Positions 56,030-64,000 of a stretch of DNA of 64,000 nucleotides are shown here, piece after piece (positions within the stretch are counted from its first letter, which is position 1; every line of letters starts with the position of its first letter). A program made the translations under genes and the position numbers. The stretch is from contig JAANYP010005928.1 in NCBI GenBank assembly GCA_020465985.1, positions 160,459 through 224,458 on the forward strand, given 5' to 3'. Source of the stretch: Centrapalus pauciflorus. Lineage: Eukaryota; Streptophyta; Magnoliopsida; Asterales; Asteraceae. The notes under the pieces were generated by a model. It was given only the letters and a program-made list of their open reading frames with translations, did no database searches and was not told the origin of the DNA.

Positions 56030-57360
56030 ACTAATATTTCCAATTTGGATTGTAGCAGCTTGGATACTCTCCTCAATGACCACGTTACTTCCAACACTGC
56101 TGGTTTTTGCAATGTTGGAACTAGCAGTGTCAGCAGGCCTCATGTCCTATGTTTCAGGACAATCTTTGGCCATATGAGTCATGTGCCAACATTTATAGCA
56201 TTTTCTCTTTTTAAACTTTTTGGAAGAAGTACTTCCAGAAACACATTCTGGAATGTCCTTATTGGCCTTCTCAGCAGGTTTAGCAAACTTGTTACTATTT
56301 TTAGAAGAACCAACAGTTTGTGTGGAAGGCACAATAGCAACACCTTTACCTGTGTCCTCTTTCCTCTTTTTAGGAGGGGAGAGATTAAATATAGGAAGTT
56401 TAATTGAATTTTGTCCTTCCACATGTTTAGGAAACCTATTCCCAGCTTTCTCAGGTTGAGAAGTGGCTTCGCCCTTGCCTTTACTGAGATGTGATGAATG
56501 TTGCCTATAAACATAATCACTACTTCTGGTTTTAAAATATTTTCCTTCGTTTATAACCAGTTTTCCACTATGATTTAAAAACTTATTTGAAATCACACCA
56601 GATTTACTTTCAACATAAGACTTACCCCTGTTGAAAGCAAACTGATTTCCTTTTGAAAACTTTTTCTCAAAATGTTCAGCATCAAAAGGGTTAATAGGTT
56701 TCTTCGTATCAGCTTTAGATCCAAACCTATCTTGTTGACAGGTTTAATGTCCAAAGATGCAGGTTGAACTTGTTTTCCCTTCTTTTGTTTGTGTGAACTA
56801 GTTTTGCACTTAGTAGGCTGATTGGATGGAGAACACATTCCATCATCAGTTTTAAAGCTTTTTCACGCAAAATGTCAGTGTTTTGAGGCCCGACAAACCT
56901 GTTTGTTGAGATCAGCTTTCCAATTACTCTTTGAATAAAAGTACTTGGAAGCTCACCAAGAGTGGATAAGTCTTTTTCTAGATTATTTATCTCAACAATT
57001 GAAGCTGTTGTATCAAGATCCCTTCCAAGATAGGCTTGGATTTGAGCAGGGATCTACTGACTGATACAGTGGTTGACTTTCTGTGCAGATTGGCACCAAG
57101 AGTCAACTATCTTTTGAAGCTTGGCATGCTTTGAGTCCGTTTCCCTCTTTTCTTCTAATAATATAGTGTTGATGTGTTTTACTTCATCAAGTTCAGTTTT
57201 CAACTTATGAAAGCTTTCCAGTTCATTAGATTTTGTTTCAAGATTAGTTTTAACTTAGTGATCTCAGACTTCAAAGCATCATGCTTCTCAACAGCAGCTT
57301 TTAAATCAACAAGTAAATATTCAAACATTTTAATTTTTTCATCAGAACTGTAATCCATAA
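56030..57360 (-). pseudogene. copia-M Gag, C-terminal part with second zinc knuckle
   Basis: 57360-56840: a coiled-coil-like, heavily broken stretch. 56596-56147: basic Ser/Lys-rich text ending in a complete CCHC knuckle, CYKCWHMTHMAKDC (about 56210-56165), then TAG at 56147-56149. 56143-56030: SIQAATIQIGNISVDLS in the same frame. Would be the nucleocapsid end of Gag. Confidence 0.72.
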
Positions 57361-57364
57361 AAAT

Positions 57365-58700
57365 TTATACCTTATACATCATAGTTGGGTTCCAGTTCTC
57401 TAAGCTGCTTAGAGCTTCGGCTTCAGTCAAGTCCTGTTTGAAGTTGCTTGTTGATTGAACATCAGTGTTGGCCATAAGACTATTGTTGTCCTCTTCATCA
57501 GATGATGAATCAGACTCCTCCCAGTCACATGTCTCAGCCATGAGTCCCTTCTGCTTGTTGGAAGCCACTGAGTCTTCCAACTTTCTCAACTTAGCCATGG
57601 TCATTAGGTACTTAACCCTGTATCCATCGTCTTTATTTGTTCTGTATAGTTTGGATGAGGAGCCAACAGCTTTAGACACACAGTCAGCAGGTATATGGCC
57701 TATTTTGCCACACTTAAAGCACTCAGCCTTAGTTTTGTAAAATGATTTCTTTTTTATGGCACCTGACTTCTTTTGCAGCATATTTCCACCAAACCTCTTC
57801 TTATTGAATTTTTTGACAAGCATATCAATCATTTGCTCATCATCAAATTCAGTATTGTCTTCATAGTCTTCTTCCTCTGACAATTCTTCCATTTCATCAT
57901 CATCCTGTTGATCAGCTTGTGTGAACACATCATACACCTAACCAGCAGGTTGTCTCACACTGGACACTAAGGCAGCACCTCTTTTAGACATTTCTAAGGC
58001 ATTTCTTTTCTGTTGCCTTGATTGTTCATCATTCAGCAAGGATCCATAGAGATTCACAAGATCCATGCCTCTGATAGTGCCTGAGTTTCTGAGGATAGTA
58101 GAGAAGTAATTCCATTCCTCAGGCAGAATGTCCAAAAATTTGTTCACCAAAGTTAAGTTGTCTTTAGTGATCCCAACAGCTTTGAGATCATTTATCAATG
58201 CAGTGAACCTGGTGTAGGTTTCAGTGAGTGACTCCTTTGGCTTTGCAAAGAATAGTTCATACTGTCTAACAAGGTTGTTGATCATGTTATCTAGTGTGAT
58301 AGTGGGACCATCATAGACGGTACACAAAGTATCCCACATCTCCTTTGCAGTGTTAATTTTCTCAACTTGTTTGAACACATCATCAGGAAGAAAAATAACA
58401 AGGTTGTTCCTAGCTTTTGCATCAAGAGCAACCAGTCTTTGTCTTCATCAGACCATTGAGCTTTTGCCTTCTCAATAGTCCTGAATTCAGGAACAGCTCC
58501 TTCAGCAGCAGGAGTTATAGTAGTAACAGAGGTTGGCACATAGGGACCTTCCATTACTATCTCTGGTAGTTGTATATCCAGATTCTCCAAGTCGAGCATC
58601 AATCTGCACTTCCATCTAGAGAAGTTCTGATGATTGAATTTGGGAGGCTTTTCCATTGAGCCATTGTCATAGTAAGAGGAGAGCTGGCAGCACTGTTGTC
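57365..58700 (-). pseudogene. copia-M Gag, N-terminal part
   Basis: ATG at about 58700 (MDNSAASS), with a frame change shortly after. MEKPPKFNHQNFSRWKCRL is in the next frame. A further frame change near 58380 leads to the UBN2-type gag domain (KEMWDTLCTVYDGP, FTALINDLKAVGI, FLDILPEEWNYFSTIL). TAG at 57938, then an acidic region and a CCHC knuckle CFKCGKIGHIPADC at about 57720, ending TAA near 57365. The domain order matches Gag of copia-1. Confidence 0.82.
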
Positions 58701-58751
58701 CATGATGGGATATAGACAGTAATGAGAAATCTAGATTTAACACACTCTAAA

Positions 58752-58764
58752 CTGCTCTGATCCA
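58752..58764 (-). promoter_or_regulatory. Degenerate primer binding site of copia-M
   Basis: Minus strand reads TGGATCAGAGCAG, one base short of the usual TGGTATCAGAGCA. Located between gag and the presumed LTR. Confidence 0.5.
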
Positions 58765-59186
58765 GTTTTAGGACCCAAAAGGTTTCCCTAGTATGTTGTT
58801 CTAAGCTATAGAGGAGGGGTGAATACAACTATTTAAATTTTAAATGCACTTTCTCAATGTTTGTATGTATATTATCGACAAGTGTTAATTACAAACAAGC
58901 CTGAACTGCGGAATGGTTCAAGCTGAGATGACAGAAACAACAGAGATTACTAATCTAAGACTCACTCAGACTGGTTACGATGAATACATTCATAAAGATG
59001 AAACTCACTGATATTACAAGACAAACAGACAGACAGCTTGAATAAGAACAGCTTGGACACACTTAACTGTTTTATTCAAGCAACTTTGCATGCATGAAAA
59101 CACACTTCTTTGCACGTTCTGAAATATCACACTCTTGGTTATCTCACATTCCTTAGAAGCTTCCTTTTATACTCTCACTGAGAATC
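58765..59186 (-). repeat. Presumed 5' LTR of copia-M (part)
   Basis: Noncoding, just beyond the PBS, with AGAGGAGGGGTGAATACAAC (58811-58830) of a kind common beside plant copia PBS sites, and AACAGCTTGG motifs. Interrupted at 59187 by copia-3, so its outer end is not visible; exact LTR end not determined. Confidence 0.5.
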
Positions 59187-59803
59187 TGTTGGGAAATAAT
59201 CTAAGTATGTCAAGTTGTTAGTTAGGATTTTTCAAACTGTTAGTAGTATTTCTGTGTAATAACAAAGTTCGAGCTTCTAGTTCAAAAGTTCAAGCTCCCA
59301 GAGTTAAAGTTCAAGCTGCTCAACAGTCAGATAACCAAAAGTGCTACAAATCAGGAAGTGATAAAGATTTCAAGATTTGATGATCATCCAAAGATATCCA
59401 CTACTATAGAAATCACAATTCGTCAAGGAAACAAATCAGAAGGCTATAAATAGAGATAGACTAGGTCTTTCTAATGTGATCTCGGTGACTAATAATTCAT
59501 ATTGTAGTTGAATTCTGATTAAGTTTCTAAAGTCTCTAAGGTTGAAAAACCCTAAGAACAGTTTGTGTTCTTCGTCTAATCAAACAGATTAGAGGTGATT
59601 GTAATCACAGTTTGGTAATATAAAGGTTTCGATATTAATTGTGTTTATTTGATTTTCTGTTCTTTTATTGTTCTAAAAGTTTTCTTTAAACAACTAAGTG
59701 TTATTCCGCAAACTTCTTAATTGGACTTTGATTCAAAACAAGATCATTGGTTTAACTCTGATTTATTCAAACTAGTTAATCTTAGGTGATTTTGATATTG
59801 ACA
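59187..59803 (+). repeat. copia-3 5' LTR
   Basis: 617 bp, TGTTGGGAAATAATC...GATATTGACA. Same family as the copia-1 LTRs (shared CTGTTAG, CAAGCTG, AACCCTAAGAACA blocks), TATA box at 59445-59452. Confidence 0.9.
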
Positions 59804-59805
59804 AG

Positions 59806-59818
59806 TGGTATCAGAGCC
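59806..59818 (+). promoter_or_regulatory. copia-3 primer binding site (initiator Met-tRNA)
   Basis: TGGTATCAGAGCC two bases after the LTR. Confidence 0.85.
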
Positions 59819-59890
59819 ACATGTTCTGTTTTATTAATTGTTTTTGAAGTCAGAAACTTTCATCTGTAAGTATTTAGATCTTTTTTTGCA

Positions 59891-62512
59891 ATGGAGTTTG
59901 ATGGCAGCAGTAGTCGATCTGGGCAAGGACTTAAAGTGCCTATGCTCAAACCCACTGAGTTCGAGATGTGGAAACTCAGGATTCAACAACACATTCAAGT
60001 TATTGATTATGCCCTATGAGAAGCTGTTGAAAATCCTCCTGCAGTTGATCCTGAACTAGATGCTGAAGGTAAACCAAAAAGAACACCTCCAAAAACTGAG
60101 ATTGAGAGAAAGGCTAGAATGAATGAAGTCAAAGCTCTCACTATTTTACAGATAGCCATTCCTAATGCTTATCTACATTAGTTTAAAAAATTATATACTG
60201 CTCATTATCTATGGCTTGCTTTAGAGAAAAGATTTGCTGGCAATGCTAGCACAAAAAGAAACCAAAAGGATCTTTTAAAAAAGCAGTATGAAAATTTTTC
60301 TAGTGGAAAGAATGAAAACCTTACTCAAATCTTTGATAGGTTCAATAAGTTGATAGGTGAATTGGAGAGTGCTAAGGTTAGCCTGGATCAAGATGAGGTA
60401 AACAGAAAATTCCTCAGATCTCTTGGTGAAGAATGGACAGTATATGTTGCTCAATGGAGAACAAAGGACACTCTAGATGAAATAGAGTTGGATGATCTCT
60501 TCAACAGCTTGAGAGTGTTTGAGTCTGAAATTGAAAATAAAAAGAAACTCTTTTCTTATAATCAAAACACTGCTTTGCTATCATCTGCACCTAATGATAA
60601 ATCAAACTGTTGTGATTCTTTTACAGGTACTGATGGCAACAATTCTGAGGTCCATTATGAGGAATTTTTGCAAGTGATGGACTACTTGCTCTAAATTCTG
60701 AAGATCTGGAACAAATCTATCCAGATGATCTAGAAGAGATGGACTTAAAGTGGCAACTTGCCATGTTGACTATGAGGGCTAAAAGGTTTCTTAAAGGACT
60801 GGCAGAACGAATTTTCAGGCCTAAACAGAAGGCAAGCCAGCATTTGACAAATCAAAGGTTGAGTGTTTCAAGTGCCACAAACTTGGACACTTTGCTAGAG
60901 AGTATAGATCACAAAGTCAGCAGCCACCAAGACCCCAACAGAGCAGTCAACCACAATCTTCACAGGCTCTTGTTTCACAAGAAGACACTGTTTTTGACTG
61001 GAGTGACCAAACAGAAGAGGAGTTTCAAAATCAAGATCTTATGGCAGAAACTACAACTATTACTTCCACTGAACTACCATCTGAGGTGAACACTAAACTC
61101 TGCTCCCAAGCATGCAAAACTATGGTTAAAAAGTACAGAGATTATAATGAAAGCATGTGTAAAACTCTAGCTAAGATGGAAGAGAGGAGGTATGAGTATA
61201 TGCAGGCAATAGAGGATCTTGAAAAACATATCAATGACTATAAGGACAATGAAATTCAGATGGGACATGATAGAACATATCATGAGTGGGAGAAAAAGGA
61301 ACTTGAGGAGAAAATAGAGATCCATAATAAGAAACTAGAAGAGGCTGAACAAAAGGTGCTAGAAGCTCACAAGAAAGTAGAATCTATAAACATAGATTTG
61401 GGTAGCTTCAAGTTGGCAAATTAAAAGCTAGAACACCTAATGACAGTTCAACTCAAAGATAAAGTAAAATCTCAACTCAATCCCAAGGAAGGAATAGGAT
61501 ATAATGCTACCCCACCTACCTATATCAATAAATACATTCATCCTATGAGTGAAGTTGCTGATACGCTTGTGAATGAACCATTAGATGAGAAGATGAAAAC
61601 TGTAGATCCTATCCTTGAGGATAAGCCTGAGTTGGAAGAAGAACTGAATACTAATGAAGGCAGTAAAAGTGAGGAAGCAGAGAGTAATTCCAAAACCATG
61701 AGTGAACCTATAGTACCTCCTGTTTCTAACCCTATTAGAACCAACAGCCTGAGGGAAGAAACCAACAGTTTGAAAGGAAAAGAGAAGTTGAGTGAATACA
61801 ACCATGCTTCACATGTTTCTGTACATTCTAACTGTAATGTTGCATCTTCTTCCAAGACAGATAAAAAGGGTAAAAATGTTCCAGTATGCACATGCCAAAA
61901 GCATGGTGTACAAAAGTTTCCCACACAGCAGCAGGTGAGGGGAAATCAAAGGAACAAGAATCAGTTATGGTCAAACAAAACTGGTTCCCCAATCAAAAGA
62001 TGTTTTCACTGTGGCAGGAAAAACCATCTGGCCAAGCACTGTCTATGTAAACCAGTTGTTGAAAGACACACTGTGTTTCAAAAACATGTTGTTTCACAAA
62101 AACCAAGAGCTTCAAAGGCCTCAAAACCTGTCACCCTAGTTCCAAAGAACACGGTTGACAACAGGTTCATAAAGGTCAACAAAAAGCAGCATGTACATAA
62201 AAAACAAGCTTTAATGATATCTAAATTGAGTGTGAAACGGGAATGGTGTGTCAAAGGCAAAAACACAGTTCAAACTGCTAATACAAACAATGGAACTGTT
62301 AAGTCAAAAGTTGGAACTGGCAGTGCAAAATCTGAAGTTGTTGGCACTCAACATCCAGTTCCAACTGCTATGACAAAAACTGGAACTGGTAGTGGATCAT
62401 CTGAGACTGTTAAAGAAAAATTGGAAAGAATACATGGACACCCCATGTCATAACTAAATACTCATCACAGAACCCACCAGTGGATCTCACTAAGTTTAAA
62501 AAGACACAAACG
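59891..62512 (+). pseudogene. copia-3 Gag, several stops and frameshifts
   Basis: Starts MEFDGSSSRSGQG at 59891, parallel to copia-1. TGA at 60017-60019 (Trp in copia-1) and TAG near 60179; clean from about 60200 to 60694. The frame shifts near 60670. In the first zinc knuckle (about 60865-60905) the last Cys is Tyr (HFAREYRSQ). TAA at 61422-61424 replaces Gln. 61440-62453 is a clean 337-codon part with the second knuckle CFHCGRKNHLAKHC at about 62000. A one-base loss near 62425 shifts the end before the candidate intron. Confidence 0.85.
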
Positions 62513-62600
62513 GTATTTAGTTATGCTAATGCACAAGGACAACCCAAAACCAAATTGGTTTGGGTTTACTCCACTACTAACTGAGCTTTTTCTTGTGCAG
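62513..62600 (+). other. Candidate 88-nt intron at the gag-protease boundary of copia-3
   Basis: GTATTTAG donor, TACTAAC branch site followed by TGA (gag-frame stop), and CTTTTTCTTGTGCAG acceptor. Same length, phase and signals as 8027-8114, while many bases between and around differ, and the stop codon is TGA rather than TAA. Confidence 0.62.
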
Positions 62601-63255
62601 GGCGACCACAAAAACCAACATAAGACAAGATGGCATGTGGATAGTGGCTGCTCCAGGCACATGACATGCAACTCTGAATGCTTGTCAAATTTCAAAAGCT
62701 TTGAAGGAGGATATGTGGCATTTGGTGGAAACTCCAAAGGAGGTAAGGTAACAGGTAAAGGTACTGTCAAAGCAGGTAATATGATATTTAATGATGTATT
62801 GTATGTTGAACAGCTGAAGTATAACTTACTAAGTGTGTCTCAAGTGTGTGACAAACAGAATGTTGTTTTATTCACAGACTCTGAATGCATTGTCCTATCC
62901 AAAGACTTTAAAATACCTGAAAATCTTGTTTTACTAAGAACACCAAGAAAGAACAATGTCTACCGTTTGGACACAGAAAACTTATCCAAAGCAAATACTT
63001 AAGTTGTTTAATATCCAAAGCATCATCTAATGAGTCTGCTCTTTGACACAGAACGATGTGTCACATGAACTTCAAATCTATGAATGCCTTAGTCAAAAAC
63101 AATTTGGTAAGAGGATTACCATAGAAAGAGTTCATATGTGATGATCATTGTGTAGCCTGCCTCAAAGGTAAACAACACAAAACTTCTCATAAGGCCAACG
63201 AAGTAAATTTAATCTCATCTTCTCTTCATCTTCTTCATATGGACCTTCTTGGTCC
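62601..63255 (+). pseudogene. copia-3 protease and integrase N-terminus
   Basis: Open to 63002: protease core VDSGCSRHMT (about 62638), YVAFGGNSKGGKVTGKG, LLSVSQVCDKQNVV. The frame shifts near 63000. Integrase zinc region text MCHMNFKSMNALVKNN and CVACLKGKQH, then the first Asp in LHMDLLGPT at about 63235. TAG at 63122-63124. Everything from there to the C-terminal domain is missing (see finding). Confidence 0.85.
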
Positions 63256-64000
63256 AACCATTTGGCTGTTCATGCACTATCCAGCATACTAAAACTCACT
63301 TGGGTAAGTTTGAGAGCAAGGCTGAAGAAGGATTCATTGTAGGCTACTCCACACAGAGCAAAGCCTATAGAGTTTATAACAGTGTATCTAAAGTCATTGA
63401 AGAGAGTGAAAATTTTAAGTTTAATGAAAATACTTCAAAAATATGAAAGGCACTGGTCCTTATTGGTTATTTGATTTAGATTCACTAACAAAATCTCTAA
63501 GTTTTGATGAGTATTCTGCAGGAGCAGTTGGACATAATGTTCAAACTAGTAACACAACTTCTCATGCTGTCAGCACAAGAGTTCAGACTGTTGGCACAGA
63601 GAATCAAAATGTTGAAGATTCTGATAGATGGGATGAGTACACTATTCTACCACTTCTTTCTTGTGACCCACCTGGAGTCCTGACTGATCGACAAGACAGA
63701 GTTACAGAATTTGAGATGCCACTCCCAAGTCCTGAAGTGACAGCTCCATTTAATAGGGAATCAGTCCCAACTCCAGATCAACCTGTTACTGGAGCAGAAT
63801 CATCAAGTACAGAAGGTGATGACACCAACCTAGGAAGCTCAATTCAGATGGAAAATGAACCTACACTTAGAGTTCACAAATATCATCCTCTCAACCAGAT
63901 CATGGGAGATCCACGCACACCTGTGCAGACAAGGAATATGATCCATAAGGAATCAACTGCTTCTGAAGAAGCAGTTCCTGAGTTCAGTCTAGCTGCCTTT
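63256..64000 (+). pseudogene. copia-3 integrase C-terminus and linker to RT, runs off window
   Basis: FGCSCTIQHTKTHLGKFESK and GFIVGYSTQSKAYRVYN (63255-63445), TGA at 63444-63446. In another frame, from ATG 63443, an uninterrupted stretch runs to the window end: GTGPYWLFDLDSLTKSLSF, AHAVSTRVQTV-like low complexity, WDEYTILPLLSCDPPGVL, LRVHKYHPLNQIMGDPRTPV and AVPEFSLAAF. This equals the copia-1 linker at 22090-22670, where Tyr replaces the copia-1 stop. Confidence 0.82.

Larger units (their letters stand above)
48166..59186 (-). mobile_element. copia-M: Sirevirus-like Ty1/copia element on the minus strand, 3' truncated
   Basis: Read from right to left: presumed LTR (58765-59186), degenerate PBS, gag, protease, integrase, RT, RNase H, spacer and extra ORF, cut off at about 48166 where copia-2 begins. 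Same domain order as copia-1, but a different subfamily (different gag and extra ORF). Interrupted in its presumed LTR by copia-3. Many stops and frameshifts. Confidence 0.88.
59187..64000 (+). mobile_element. copia-3: second member of the copia-1 family, continues past window
   Basis: LTR, PBS, gag, candidate intron, protease, shortened integrase and linker, all clearly related to copia-1 in sequence and order. Inserted in the presumed LTR of copia-M; left flank bases GAATC (59182-59186) would be the duplication. Several stops and one integrase deletion. RT and 3' LTR lie outside. Confidence 0.9.

Overview
This window is plant nuclear DNA made almost entirely of nested transposable elements. 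I recognise no host gene, tRNA or rRNA. The families (Athila-type gypsy, Tekay-type chromovirus, Sirevirus-like copia with an extra 3' ORF), the AT-rich filler and the CGACTCGTCGAGTCG palindromes suggest an Asteraceae genome, possibly lettuce (Lactuca). The species call is inference.

Layout. (1) 1-33288 is an Athila-type Ty3/gypsy element whose 5' end lies outside the window: decayed pol, a palindrome-rich spacer, an env-position ORF, and a 3' LTR at 31743-33288. (2) Inside it sits a Sirevirus-like Ty1/copia element (copia-1, 4702-28112, TSD atata). (3) Inside copia-1's integrase sits a Ty3/gypsy chromovirus with three LTRs (9225-21883, TSD gatta). (4) 33289-43356 holds DNA transposons: a minisatellite, a 190-bp inverted repeat flanking a CACTA-like element (34293-40002), and a Helitron (41316-43194, minus) that contains a Mutator-like element (41492-42951, 9-bp TSD) with a possible captured gene fragment. 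(5) 43357-48165 is a truncated copia (copia-2, plus). It meets a truncated copia on the minus strand (copia-M, about 48166 to 59186). (6) 59187-64000 is a second member of the copia-1 family (copia-3), inserted in the presumed LTR of copia-M and running off the window.

Coding state. Every element is broken by stops, frameshifts or deletions. The longest clean frames are the copia-1 gag, a 570-codon chromovirus RNase H-integrase-chromodomain fragment, and long segments of the copia extra ORF.

Most interesting signal. Several elements look built around small spliceosomal introns. Copia-1 and copia-3 share an 88-nt GT...TACTAAC...AG segment at the gag-protease boundary. It joins the gag frame to the different pro-pol frame, and it contains the gag stop codon. 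Copia-M has the same arrangement. The chromovirus has an 84-nt GT-AG segment with an in-frame stop inside its reverse transcriptase. In each case unspliced RNA would give a truncated product and spliced RNA the full Pol, while only unspliced RNA could pass the intron on. This was read from sequence alone and needs RNA evidence.
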